From the NCBI GenBank assembly GCA_034231615.1, contig CM067307.1, positions 8,816,437 to 8,880,436 of the forward strand: DNA of 64,000 nucleotides, given 5' to 3'. The stretch is from Meghimatium bilineatum. Lineage: Eukaryota; Mollusca; Gastropoda; Stylommatophora; Philomycidae. A program made the translations under genes and the position numbers. Of this stretch, positions 1-13,700 are shown in pieces (the stretch's first letter is position 1; each line of letters starts with the position of its first letter). The notes beneath the pieces are model-generated. The model did no database searches. It worked only from the letters and a program-made list of their open reading frames with translations, and was not told the origin of the DNA.

Positions 1-70
1 ACAGTCAAAATGCTAAGTTGATATTTACATCCTGTATAGGATATGCTACTAATTTATTTTTAATCGATGA

Positions 71-224
71 GCGAACGCAGAAGGCGATGACACTGTATGG
101 GATGTGGCAGCGAATTTCACCCCACAACCTTCTTCCGTAGTCACATCTTAACGTCGTTCCTGGCAAGTAACAATGTTACTATTATTTGCTCAAATTTCGG
201 GCTCTGGCAATCCACGGACAACAA
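71..224 (-). repeat. SINE-B, degenerate copy
   Basis: Antisense copy. It is recognised by GCGAACGCAGAAGG at one end and, read on the - strand, by a TGCCAGAGCCCGAAA head followed by GAGCAAATAATAGTAACA, matching the head of full SINE-B at 63705. The middle is deleted. Confidence 0.55.
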
Positions 225-226
225 AC

Positions 227-486
227 GTATATAAAGCACAGAAAAATGCCGTCTCCAGAGAACCAATGTACCCCTGATGATGGCGGGGTGTGGTTATCAT
301 GGGATACTGTTGCACAGGATCATGGATAAAGTTTAAAGGCACAAATGGATAATGCGGAAAGAAGAATGAAGCTAGTGCGTGGCATTTTCTAGTTTTGGGA
401 ATATCCGAAGCTATTTTTCTATACTTCTGCCAAAAAGATGAGTTTGTTGGTAACTCTTTCTGCTTAAGAGTGGCTCCAGCGTCCAT
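227..486 (-). CDS. Probable first coding exon of an unidentified divergent gene
   Basis: Starts ATG at 486-484 in a good initiation context (AAC before ATG, G after) and stays open for 86 codons to a possible donor GTTTGT at 226-221. The frame has ordinary protein composition, not repeat-like: MDAGATLKQKELP, FWQKYRKIASDIPKTRK, then aromatic ASFFFPHYPFVPLNF and a hydrophobic GYIGSLETAFFCALYT that may begin a membrane segment. I do not recognise the family. A degenerate SINE-B begins just beyond the putative donor, so the next exon would be off the left edge. The ATG lies about 1.2 kb from the glutamine synthetase ATG, head to head. It could also be a fortuitous frame. Confidence 0.45.
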
Positions 487-679
487 GTTTGAAGAGCCCT
501 GAAGCTAGCCATTTTAGAATGAAGTTTCGTTAGTACTTTTTCAACAGTAACAAATTAAAATTTCTGGTAAGCCCGACGATAAAACTTTAGCAGAAGTTAA
601 CATGAACTAGTGGGGAAACAACATTGATTATACACAAAAAATGCGGATTTTGCCACATAAACACATTTCTAGGCACATT

Positions 680-773
680 TCTCTGTCCAATGCAGGCCTG
701 CTTGCCCGGAAACAGACAGGCGTTCAGAGTATCCACGACGAAGACAGCGTTCTGGAAAGAATATGTCACTTGA
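680..773 (+). mobile_element. LINE ORF2 C-terminal scrap
   Basis: Reads LSNAGLLARKQ and, after a frameshift, FRVSTTKTAFWKEYV then stop. The same C-terminus, better preserved, occurs at 35565-35657. It is a 5'-truncated, decayed non-LTR retrotransposon end. Confidence 0.55.
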
Positions 774-843
774 TGTATAGAAACAAATGTCGTAGCTTAG
801 CCAAGATAGGCCTGATATAGAAACACTAAGAACATCGGTCGTG

Positions 844-951
844 TAAAGGCCTGGTCTAGACATCTTTCTCTACCCGGATGCCGCACGTAACGCTTAGTAA
901 AGGCCTGGTCTAGACATCTTTCTCTACCCGGATGCCGCACGTAACGCTTAG
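844..951. repeat. Perfect 54-bp tandem duplication
   Basis: Two identical adjacent copies starting TAAAGGCCTGGTC and ending AACGCTTAG. The lack of divergence indicates a recent event. Confidence 0.9.
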
Positions 952-1672
952 AGTTAGACTAAGTTAGAGCGCCTACCAGCTAAATATGAAGCGAAAATAA
1001 GAAAGTGAAACCAGACTAACTATATTTCGCAGCAAAGCAAACTGTGGATATACCACAGCAACTTATGATTGATTGTAGAACATCCACCATGGCTATAAAA
1101 CATCTGCTGTTACTAAAGAAATTATGCAATGTCGTAGATATGAGAGCGAAGTCTTTGGTGTAGTTCAAATTTTCCTTATTAAATAAACAATATGAGTTTA
1201 TTTTTTTTTAAATTTTTTTTTAGAAACAAAGCACAGGGACAAAATATAACTATCACCTACATCCCCCAAATACATCTACATTAAGCATAAGTTTAGGGGA
1301 TAAATAACCAACAGTTTTTGAATCTGGAAGCTTACATTTGTTTTAGAAGCAATTATTGAAACTTCCCTGACAACTCCTATCTAGGGCCTTGAACTTGTGT
1401 CCAATATTTACCAACCCGGTTCAATGTTTTTTGATAGAATAAATCTCATACCCTCCACTACTATCTCTGTATATAGATCCTACAGATAATTAATTAATAA
1501 TAGTAGCATCTTTCTCATTCAGAGTACTGTATCTCTGTACTCATTTGTCAGATTTAATATTTATAACATTAAACTATATTTGTTTCTTCAGATCCAATGA
1601 TATAGGGCCTATACAGAACTGTTTTTTAACATCAGTTAATCAACTTATTTCAAAGACCCCAAAGTTTCTATA

Positions 1673-1753
1673 ATGGCTGCTAAAGGGCTTAGCGGTGGGA
1701 CTAACAAGTCTCTTTTGGACAAATATCTTAACTTGGACCAACCCAAGGACAGG
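1673..1753 (+). CDS. GLUL: Glutamine synthetase exon 1 (start codon)
   Basis: Twenty-seven codons from ATG at 1673, ending in phase 0 before GTAAGT. It reads MAAKGLSGG.., a variable, Lys-rich leader with no mitochondrial-type amphipathic signal. A pyrimidine-rich acceptor-like TTTCTTCAG at about 1584-1592 suggests that the exon also carries some 80 bases of 5'UTR and that a further noncoding exon lies upstream (inference). Confidence 0.85.
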
Positions 1754-4700
1754 GTAAGTATAGAGTATAGGTGTGTTGTCAAAATATGTTGTTCTAGATA
1801 TACTGTTTTGTAGCCTTCTCTGTATTCTTTTTTGTGCCCTTCAGTTTTATGCTGCGTTAATTAACAATTTTGCTCACAAAATGCAGGCAAAGTTTTAGTC
1901 AGATTGATAGAAATGTAGGCATGCTTGCAATGTGTAAGTGGCAGAGATACATGTTTTGTGGATAGTGGCCAAAGTCTCACTAGTATTATATTATTATTTC
2001 AAGACCTATTACTTTCCTACTCACACTGTAACAAGCACTTCTTCCATTTTTCATTTGGACACACGGTTTGAACAAAAGCAGACACTAATAGTGAAACTTA
2101 GACCAACGTCTGTTAAAACAAAATTGGAAATATGCATCATTTCAAACCTGTAGCACATTTCTTTAAAATAAGTAGTGGAACAAGTATAAATGAACAGTCA
2201 GTGGTGTAGTAGTATGTATATCATATACTTAGTTCTGCAAGGTTGAGTGTTTGATACTGGTATGACGGTTGACCCTATTATAGTTAAAAATTTCAAACAA
2301 AATTGAACCTATTTTGATAAGGAATCCTTTTCAACCACAAACCAAGTCCAATTTGTTTATATGAAGTTCAGAAACAATAATAGAGGTTGTTTTTCAAAAA
2401 TCCTGTCACCAAAAAGTAAATGTTCCCTTTTTAAAAAAAAAAATTATCCCATACCTCATAATAAAAAATAACCTAGTCCCCATTGAGAAAAGTCACAGCA
2501 CTCAACTGATTCTTATTCTTGACCAGAAAAACAAAGCGGTCAGTGGCCATGATATGTGGTGTAATTTTGTTGTACAGCAACACAGTTTATTCCTGTTTTT
2601 ACAGCACTTTAATTGCCCGTGTGGCACCCAGGGCCTGGACTTCTAGTTCAGGTACAAGAATTGGGCCACTGTCTTTCCAGGCATGTCCTAGGAGAGGACT
2701 AAGGAAAGTTGAAGGATAGACTGACAACCTGTCACTCGTGGAATAAATCATCATCACTGCATGTCATATTTCTATTTCTTTTCTTGCTTGATAGAACTGC
2801 TAGAAATCAAACTTCTTCCTGGTATATCTTAGGGGGATGGTCATGGTTCTCATGGCAGTTATAACTGGATACAGTAAATGTATATGTGGTCCAATCCTGA
2901 CATAACTGAAGAAACTGTATAATGATATTTTAGACTTCCTGATTGTCTAGCCATATATTTGTCTGTTCAGATCATGGCAGAGTACATCTGGATTGATGGC
3001 TCTGGAGAGGGCATCAGAAGCAAATGTAGGACGCTGGAGTCTGAGCCACATAAACCTGAAGGTAAGAACTTTAAAGTTGTTCAAGTTTCTTATATTACTC
3101 TCAGTTTATGTAGTACAGTAACAGTCTGTTTGATTGAAGCCACTGAGGTTGAAACTGTTTGATTGAGGCCACTTAAGTTGAAACTGTTTGATTGAGGCCA
3201 CTCAAGTTGAAACTGATTGAGGCCACTCAAGTTGAAACTGTTTGTTTGAGGCCACTCAAGTTGAAACTGTTTGTTTGAGGCCACTCAAGTTGAAACTGTT
3301 TGATTGAGGCCACTCAAGTTGAAACTGTTTGATTGAGGCCACTTAAGTTGAAACTGTTTGATTGAGGCCACTCAAGTTGAAACTGATTGAGGCCACTCAA
3401 GTTGAAACTGTTTGTTTGAGGCCACTCAAGTTGAAACTGTTTGTTTGAGGCCACTGAAGTTGAAACTGTTTGATTGAGGCCACTCAAGTTGAAACTGTTT
3501 GATTGAGGCCACTTAAGTTGAAACTGTTTGATTGAGGCCACTCAAGTTGAAACTGATTGAGGCCACTCAAGTTGAAACTGTTTGTTTGAGGCCACTCAAG
3601 TTGAAACTGTTTGTTTGAGGCCACTCAAGTTGAAATTGAATGAGGCCACTTAAGTTGAAACTGGCCATTTTATCTTTCAAAACACATAGAAAGGTACCAA
3701 GTGTATGATATAAACGGCTATTGAAATCATTCTGCCCATGTGTTTATCAGGCCTGAAAGGAGAGCAAAAACAATATAAACACTGACATGCCATGTATGTT
3801 ATAAGAAATGACTACGGAGGTATAGGGTATGGGATTCAGTGATCAGGAAACATGCTGATACTGATGTTCTGGATCAAAGGATGCCAATAGTGCAGCCAAA
3901 CTGTAATCAATGACACAATGCACACCATTCTCCATATTACATCGTGCAAAACTACAAGAGTTTGTGAACGAGTGAAAAAAAATTATTACAAAAATCAGCA
4001 GATCAATCTGGATATATTAATAAATTATATCCTGGTGTCCTCCAGGCCAGGCTTGCATGAACAGCAACAAGAGATTCGTTTATTTGTATTGATTCACTGG
4101 ACATAAAGCTATTAACATGTGCACCTGTGGCCATGTCGATAGTCATAGACTGCAGAAAAAATGTCAAGCATGCTTTCACATTTCATACAATTCTACACAG
4201 GCATCATTTATGAAAGTTTCTAGTTTATGATTGTGCCGTTTGTTGTCCTCCATGCTTCTGAGCCATACAACAGCATTGATTTAACATTTAAGTATTCTTA
4301 TATCTACTTCTTCTTCAGCGTATATTTTCAAATTCCCACTGCATCTCTCCTATAGCAGGACCATCTTCCTACTAATTTTCCAACAGGATGTTGTCCAGAG
4401 AATGGAAATGCATTGTGTCCCCGTTTTATTCGCACCAATGGCCAGACACATCCATCTTCGGTGGCATATTCTTATATAAGAGTAAAATTGAATAGTTTTA
4501 TATAGAAACAGGAGTAAAACAAGGCTGCATTATGGCACCATTGATATTTAGCTTGACTATATACTGGGTTATGAAAAATTATGCCCAAAATGAACATTTT
4601 GGTATAAAATTGGCAGGTGATAGAACTCTTGGCGATCTTGATTTTGCAGATGACTTGGCCTTATTAAGTCCAATACCTGCTAAGGCACAAGATATGTTGA

Positions 4701-7700
4701 AGCAACTTTGTCATCTTTCAGAGGAATTATTTGCAGAACAACCACCATAGAGAGTATGAATTGGTGTCAAAAACGTACAAGCATCACGCACAGTAGCTTC
4801 ACATCGCTCAAGATGGAGAGCTCTTGTTTCTGCGCTATGCACCATATTCGACTCTGAAGGAACATAGATAGATAGTAGGATAGGATAGATTTAGATTTGA
4901 TAGATTGTTATATGTTTGATATTTCTTTTGATTGATATACCAGTATATTTCCTAATGCAATGTTTCCTTTTGCTTAGCACTGTTTAATAGTTTCTCATTC
5001 TATGAACAGATTGTCCTATCTGGAACTTTGATGGCTCCAGCACCTATCAAGCTGAGGGCTCAAACTCTGACATGTATCTCTACCCATGTGCAATCTTCAA
5101 GGATCCATTCAGAGGAGGGAAAAACTTACTTGTCCTATGTGAGGTCTACAAATACAATAAAAAACCTGCAGGTATGGTACTGTTGTTATGATTCATGTAA
5201 TTTGTAAATTGTGGCCACATGAAATTAAGATGCTGAATACCCTGGACCAGATATGATTCATGTAGTTTATAAATTGTGTCAGATTATGCAGAAGACGGAT
5301 GTGTCAGGACATATCCATTCTCTGAACAACATCCTGCTGGAAATCTAGTAGGACCATGGTCCTGCTACAAGGGAGATCCAGCGGGAGTTAAGAATGATCG
5401 CTGAAGAAGTATCATCTTGATAGATTAAAAAAATTGTGTGTATTTTATCTGCAGAGACCAACAGGCGCAAAACTTGCAAGGAAGTTATGAAGCAGGCAGC
5501 TAACTCACATCCCTGGTTTGGCATTGAACAAGAATACACACTACTGGCTTATGATGGTCATCCTTATGGCTGGCCCAAGAATGGATTTCCAGGACCTCAA
5601 GGTGAGATATTCATTGAAATGTTCATTTGTATTTGAGTTTCAGCTTTCTATTTTATGTCCACATGTTAGAGGTTTCTATTGTATGTATGTCCTCATATTA
5701 GAGGTTTCTATTGTATGTATGTCCTCATATTAGAGGTTTCTATTGTATGTATGTCCTCATATTAGAGGTTTCTATTGTATGTATGTCCACATATTAGAGG
5801 TTTCTATTGTATGTATGTCCTCATAGAGGTTTCTATTGTATGTATGTCCTCATATTAGAGGTTTCTATTGTATGTATGTCCTCATATTAGAGGTTTCTAT
5901 TGTATGTATGTCCACATGTTAGAGGTTTCTAATGTATGTATGTCCTCATATTAGATGTTTCTAATGTATGTATGTCCTCATATTAGATGTTTCTAATGTA
6001 TGTATGTCCACATATTAGATGTTTCTAATGTATGTATGTCCACATATTAGAGGTTTCTATTGTATGTATGTCCTCATATTAGAGGTTTCTATTGTATGTA
6101 TGTCCTCATATTAGAGGTTTCTATTGTATGTATGTCCACATATTAGATGTTTCTAATGTATGTATGTCCTCATATTAGATGTTTCTAATGTATGTATGTC
6201 CACATATTAGAGGTTTCTATTGTATGTATGTCCTCATATTAGAGGTTTCTATTGTATGTATGTCCTCATATTAGAGGTTTCTATTGTATGTATGTCCACA
6301 TGTTAGAGGTTTCTATTGTATGTATGTCCTCATATTAGATGTTTCTATTGTATGTATGTCCACATGTTAGAGGTTTCTTATTTATATATGTTGCCAACGT
6401 AGCAACTAGGGTCTGAACTTCTATCTAGTTCCATTTGCAAAGAATAGAATCACTATCTTCTTTCCAAGCATGTCATAGGAGGCGACTAAAGAAATATGGG
6501 GGATAGGCTGTCAACATGTCACCTGCGAAAAGTCATCACATCTTGTCTCAGTTTCTTACAATTTTCTATCAAATAATTCCAATGGATAATGAAGAGATGC
6601 AAGCTAGCAGACGTTGCACCTTTGTCCTTTTGTAGCAGACTCCTAGTTGATGGGGAATGCCATATGTGACATAGTTTCAGATTGGGTCAACAAATCTGAC
6701 GGAAGTATGATGGGTTAATTGGCCCAGATGTGTGTGCTATGCTCCAGGCAGGACATGGTAATACTGAGAAACTGGAATACCTTCCTTCGGGGACTAAATA
6801 TGCATCTATAAACCTTCCTTACACAACCGTTTCTTTGAGACAACCTTACACAAGTCTGGGTGTGACCTCAGTTAACAACTGAAAAGAAGAACCTGTGAGT
6901 TTTTCTAAACACTATGTATGGGCTGTCAAGAGCTACTTGCTCACATTGAAAGGGATTATTTCATCAACATCATTGTATGTCCACTTGGTAGAGGGCAGCA
7001 GCATTTCTTTTTCTTCATAAAGATACATTCCCACATGTGATCTGCTAGCCAGTATCATGGCAATGGATGTATTCCCACAAGTGATCTGCTAACCACCCTA
7101 ACCAGAATCATAGCACTGGATACAATCCCACAAGTGATCTGCTAGCCAGTATCATAGCACTGGATACAATCCCACATGTGATCTGCTAGCCAGTATCATG
7201 GCAATGGATGTATTCCCACATGTGATCTGCTAGCCAGTATCATGGCAATGGATGTATTCCCACAAGTGATCTGCTAACCACCCTAACCAGAATCATAGCA
7301 CTGGATACAATCCCACAAGTGATCTGCTAGCCAGTATCATGGCACTGGATACAATCCCACATGTGATCTGCTAACCACCCTAACCAGAATCATGGCAATG
7401 GATGCATTCCCACAAGTGATCTGCTAGCCAGTATCATGGCAATGGATGTATTCCCACAAGTGATCTGCTAGCCAGTATCATGGCAATGGATGTATTCCCA
7501 CATGTGATCTGCTAGCCAGTATCATGGCAATGGATGTATTCCCACAAGTGATCTGCTAACCACCCTAACCAGAATCATGGCAATGGATGCATTCCCACAA
7601 GTGATCTGCTAGCCAGTATCATGGCAATGGATGTATTCCCACATGTGATCTGCTAGCCAGTATCATGGCAATGGATGTATTCCCACAAGTGATCTGCTAA

Positions 7701-10700
7701 CCACCCTAACCAGAATCATAGCACTGGATACAATCCCACAAGTGATCTGCTAGCCAGTATCATAGCACTGGATACAATCCCACATGTGATCTGCTAGCCA
7801 GTATCATGGCAATGGATGTATTCCCACAAGTGATCTGCTAACCAGCATCATAGCACTGGATACAATCCCACAAGTGATCTGCTAACCACCCTAACCAGAA
7901 TCATGGCAATGGATGCATTCCCACAAGTGATCTCCTAACCAGCATCATGGCACTGGTACATTCCCACAAGTGATCTCCTAATCAGCATCATGGCACTGGA
8001 TACATTCCCACAAGTGATCTTCTAACCAGCATCATGGCACTGGATAAATTCCCACAGGTTATCTCCTAACCAGCATCATGGCACTGGATACATTCCCACA
8101 AGTGATCTCCTAACCAGCATCATGGCACTGGATACATTCTCACAAGTGATCTGCTAACCACCCTAACCAGCATCATGGCACTGGATACATTCTCACATGT
8201 GATCTGCTAACCACTCTAACCAACATCATGGCACTGGATACATTCCCACAAGTGATCTCCTAACCAGCATCATGGCACTGGATACATTCCCACAAGTGAT
8301 CTTCTAACCAACATCATGGCACTGGATACATTCTCACATGTGATCTGCTAACCACCCTAACCAGCATCATGGCACTGGATACATTCCCACAAGTGATCTT
8401 CTAACCAACATCATGGCACTGGATACATTCTCACGTGTGATCTGCTAACCAGCATCATGGCACTGGATACATTCCCACAAGTGATCTGCTAACCAGCATC
8501 ATGGCACTGGATACATTCTACGTGTGATCTGCTAACCAGCATCATGGCACTGGATACATTCCCACAAGTGATCTTCTAACCAACATCATGGCACTGGATA
8601 CATTCTCACATGTGATCTGCTAACCAACATCATGGCACTGGATACATTATCACATGTGATCTGCTAACCACCCTAACCAGCATCATGGCACTGGATACAT
8701 TCCCACAAGTGATCTTCTAACCAACATCATGGCACTGGATACATTCTCACATGTGATCTGCTAATCAACATCATGGCACTGGATACATTATCACATGTGA
8801 TCTGCTAACCACCCTAACCAGCATCATGGCACTGGATACATTCCCACAAGTGATCTTCTAACCAACATCATGGCACTGGATACATTATCACATGTGATCT
8901 GCTAACCACCCTAACCAGCATCATGGCACTGGATACATTCCCACAAGTGATCTCCTAACCAGCATCATGGCACTGGATACATTCCCACAAGTGATCTTCT
9001 AACCAACATCATGGCACTGGATACATTCTCACATGTGATCTGCTAACCACCCTAACCAGCATCATGGCACTGGATACATTCCCACAAGTGATCTTCTAAC
9101 CAACATCATGGCACTGGATACATTCTCACGTGTGATCTGCTAACCAGCATCATGGCACTGGATACATTCCCACAAGTGATCTTCTAACCAACATCATGGC
9201 ACTGGATACATTCTCACGTGTGATCTGCTAACCAGCATCATGGCACTGGATACATTCCCACAAGTGATATGTTCGTCAATCCGTCAGCTATCTAAGAATA
9301 TATAAGCTCAGTGTCCCAGTCAGTTGTTGGTTTTTATTTATCATAAACTTCGGAGGTCGTGGTAGAACATGACTTTCATTATTTTAATGGTCACAGCTCT
9401 GATATAGCCAAACTGGACTAACTTCCATGTTTGAAATTAGCGTTCCTCACCATAAGAGATTCATATTTATTTTCACAGTTGTTGGTTGTTTAGGTTATAA
9501 CTTGTGAAGCTATATTTATCCAGTGGCAACATTTGGTTTTGATGTATGGTCAATTACACCTGCAATGGAACAGAAAATATCAGCATTTAGAATGAAATGT
9601 TATAGAAAGGTTCTAACAATTTTAGATAGAAGGATGACCCAGCACAGAAATTCGTAAAGACCTGAACATAGAAGGCTGGCTATTCAAAACTTATTAAAAA
9701 ACACAAGCTACCAGGTAATATATATTTTGGACATTATAAAGACAATGGTTTAGAACGATTGATCTTGAAGGGAAAGGTTCCAGAAAGAGAACCAAGTTGA
9801 AGATAAAGACTATGAACACAAGTTATCAGACACCTACTGAATATGACACTGGAAGAGGCTGGAAAGCTTGCACAGAACTAAGAGGATCTTACAGAGTGGC
9901 AGTGAGGGAAAAATCTGCAAAAAACATATCACATACCCCGGTAGATGAATAGTTGGTTGTGAATTCTATAGATCTTTCCTAGGAAGATGCACCATCATCT
10001 CTAGACATGAATGCTGTCTTTTTCAGCCATTACCTCATTCTCATACAACCTTTACCTGATTCTGTAATATACCTAAAACCGCTGTAATCAACTCAGCCTT
10101 GTCACTTGTCATGACTGTGCCATCCACTATACATACACATGCTAATGGATCAGCTCTGTTGTTGCATTTGACTCCATGACCTGAACAGCAGGGCATGTGA
10201 TACTTGTGTGTTTTGAGTAGAATGACAGACTCCTTTCTTATCATACAAATTTCTATCTCGCACAGCATGCTATTGCAGTTTTATATAATCACTGGGGCTG
10301 TTGGTGGCACCATGCTGTAATAGCCACCAACAGAAAATTTCTGAGTTTCGAGAATAAATGTCTTCGTAGGATAACTAACACCCATTGGAGTGAATTCAAA
10401 CCAAATGATAAAATCAGAGAAGAGACACATCAAAATTTCATCACAGATGTTATCAGAAAACGCTGTTGGTCCTACATCGGGCATGTCCTACACGCAGACA
10501 CCAACAGAATACACCACGAATCTCTTGAATGGATACCTACAGGCAAAAGAGCCAGGGGTAGACCAAAAGAAACACTCAGAAGAACAATACTTAGAGAAAG
10601 TAAAACAACCAATATTCAAACCATTCAAGAACTGCACAGAATAGCTTTGAACAGACAGAATAGGAGAGATCTGACCTCTGCCCTATGCGCTAACTTCAGC

Positions 10701-13700
10701 GCAAAAGGAAAATGAATGAATGAATGAATAGCCACCATCTCCATTCAAATGTTCTTTTGAGATAAAAAGTCTCTCCACCACTTTCTTGCCATTTTGGTTA
10801 ATGATGAAACCACATCCATAACTATTTCTTTCTTTCTTCTTCTGCGTTCGTTCTTAAACTCCTGCAGATTAGCAGGATGTAGTCCGGAGAATGGAATGCG
10901 TTGTGTCATGGTTTACAGCATTGCAGCGATACCTGCGCCTTTCAGCCTGACACATCCGACTTCAGCATGGCTTTGGGTCACTGACCCTATATGGGATGGG
11001 ACAGCCAACTCCATTCCATAACCTCCTTAATCGCCTTTTACGACATGCATGGAAGGTAAACAGTGTTGCTATTCTTTGCTCCCCTTCCGGGCCCCGGCAA
11101 CACACGGGCGATTTATTTCTTTTATTACTGAACTATCTGTGTAAATAATTACATCACATGGGTGCTTGGCTGTGACGATGTGACGCTAGAGATGCAAAAC
11201 TGCGACAAAATGCTCAATCATCTGTGACTGTGGTTAGCTTCAAGCGCGATGCCCAGTGGTGAGATACAGGAACCAGTTCTGTTGTACAACCTGGCTGACT
11301 ATACCAGCAGTTAGATACAGAAACCAGCTCTCTTATACAGCTGGCTGATTGTACCAGCGGTTAGATACAGAAACCAGCTCTTATACAGCTGGCTGATTGT
11401 ACCAGCGGTTAGATACAGAAACCAGCTCTCTTATACAGCTGGCTGATTGTACCAGCGGTTAGATACAGAAACCAGCTCTCTTATACAGCTGGCTGACTAT
11501 ACCAGCAGTTAGATACAGAAACCAGCTCTCTTATACGTCTGGCTGATTATATCAATATGGTTACAGATATCCTTCAGTGGAAATTATAAAAATACATAGT
11601 GTATTAGTTAACAATGCCAAAGTTAAATGTGTTGGGCCATTAGTGAAAATAAAACTGTTGCACTATGCATTTCTGTTCTATGGACTACGTCCTGCTGGAA
11701 ATCTTGTAAGACCATTGTTCTGCTATAAAATAGATCCGTGGGAGTTTGAGAATGAACCAACAAACAAAATTACCGTACATCTTGTGGCATCAAGTACAAC
11801 TGAATTAGTTCTTGTATTGAAACACTTTGGAAAACAAGGTGCACCTGGTGACAATTTGTGATATAAAAAGAGTAATCCATCGAGGAGAGAGAACATTGCT
11901 ATTCATGGTCAGATGATGTGTTGGAAATATGTTATGACATGACAGATGTGGCCAAATAGCACTTATGTATAGTATTGTTCCAGTTGGCTTCACTAATTCA
12001 CAGGATAACGTGAATAGGTTAGCTGTGACACTAGAAGTGGACCAATTAAGTCTTTCACATGGCTTGTGTTGTAAGGTTGTTTTGTTGTATTAAGACAAGT
12101 TTCCTGTGTTAGTGTTTGCACTATGACATCCTATGTTCTTCTGTTAATGTTACATGTTTATATTGTCTTTTGTCAATGTTACATGTTTATATTGTCTTTT
12201 GTCAATGTTACATGTTTATATTGTCTTCTGTCAATGTTACATGTTTATATATCTTTCTGTCAATGTTACATGTTTATATTGTCTTTTGTCAATGTTGCAT
12301 GTTTATATTGTTTTCTGTTAATGTTACATGTTTATATTGTCTTTTGTCAATGTTACATGTTTATATTGTCTTCTGTCAATGTTACATGTTTATATTGTCT
12401 TTTGTCAATGTTACATGTTTATATTGTCTTCTGTCAATGTTATATGTTTATATTGTCTTCTGTCAATGTTACATGTTTATATATCTTTCTGTCAATGTTA
12501 CATGTTTATATTGTCTTCTGTCAATGTTACATGTTTATATTTGTTGTCTTTTGTCAATGTTGCATGTTTATATTGTTTTCTGTCAATGTTACATGTTTAT
12601 ATTGTCTTCTGTCAATGTTACATGTTTATATTGTCTTCTGTCACTGTTACATGTTTATATATCCTTCTGTTAATGTTACATATTTATATTGTCTTCTGTT
12701 AATGTTACATATTTATATTGTATTCTGTCAATGTTACATGTTTATATTGCCTTATATCAAGAAGTGCCTTGAGCAGGTCTAACAGGACAATTGTCTAGCT
12801 ACATGAGAGATGCAGATAGTTTGTGAATGAACTCTAACAAAGTTGAATATAAGTCTTTGGTCAATTTTTTGTAGGAAATATAGGAATTGGTTACACATTC
12901 AGTCAAATATTCTGCTTTTAATACCTTGGGTAGCTGAAAGGGACTGGTTACCTTTGTTAATTCAGAGTGCAAATATTCCGTTTTTGTTTAGTAATACTTT
13001 CTACATCATCAATACAATGGTATCGTTTAACTCTTCTTTTCACTGTCTGATTTATTTAACTTATGGGTTTCGTATAATTAACTCTTCTGGTCTGTGTCTC
13101 ATTAACTTTTCTGTTCTGGATTTCATTAACTCTTCTGTTCTGCCCATCATTTATTTAACAGATCCCGGTCTTGTTTACTTACGGTAATTCCTCTGTTCTG
13201 CCCATCATTTATTTAACAGATCCCGGTCTTGTTTACTTACGGTAATTCCTCTGTTCTGCCCATCATTTATTTAACAGATCCCGGTCTTGTTTACTTACGG
13301 TAATTCCTCTGTTCTGCCCATCATTTATTTAACAGTTCCCGGTCTTGTTTACTTACGGTAATTCCTCTGTTCTGCCCATCATTTATTTAACAGATCCCGG
13401 TCTTGTTTACTTACGGTAATTCCTCTGTTCTGGTCTCATTCCGTTAAATCTTCCCCTGTGCATATTGATTTTCTACCTTATTGATTATCTCTCGACAAAT
13501 GCCAGATGAACCGGTGACTCTTGAAAACGTGTTTCGTGACAATAATTTTGCCCGGATGTTGTGTAATTGAAAACTTTTGACGGTCCATGAAGACAAACGT
13601 TAAGTCTGCGGAAATGGGACTTGTCTGATATTTATATCCTCTATCTGTGCACATCTGGTTGGTCTGTCCTCTGTGTGGAGAGACACCACATATTTTCTGT

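Larger units (their letters stand above)
487..1672. promoter_or_regulatory. Region between divergent starts; putative bidirectional promoter
   Basis: Holds a LINE 3' scrap (680-773), a perfect 54-bp tandem duplication (844-897, 898-951) and otherwise AT-rich unique sequence with a long T/A tract near 1200. I see no convincing TATA box or CpG island. The promoter role is inferred only from its position. Confidence 0.3.
3062..5009. other. Glutamine synthetase intron 2
   Basis: Contains the 170-bp higher-order array, a SINE-A and RTE-like LINE pieces, listed separately. 3660-4300 holds nothing I can name. Confidence 0.8.

Noticed and set aside
7020-9272. Possible CRISPR-like array
   Set aside because: Units are contiguous tandem copies without unique spacers, in an animal intron.
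10794-11021. Protein-coding frame of 75 codons
   Set aside because: Lies inside an antisense SINE-B; similar frames recur in other SINE copies (for example 54022-54204, 55571-55795).
12116-12782. Open frames of 124-219 codons in three + frames
   Set aside because: They are a by-product of a stop-free 29-bp tandem repeat; the peptides are the same unit read in rotating frames, with no splice or homology support.
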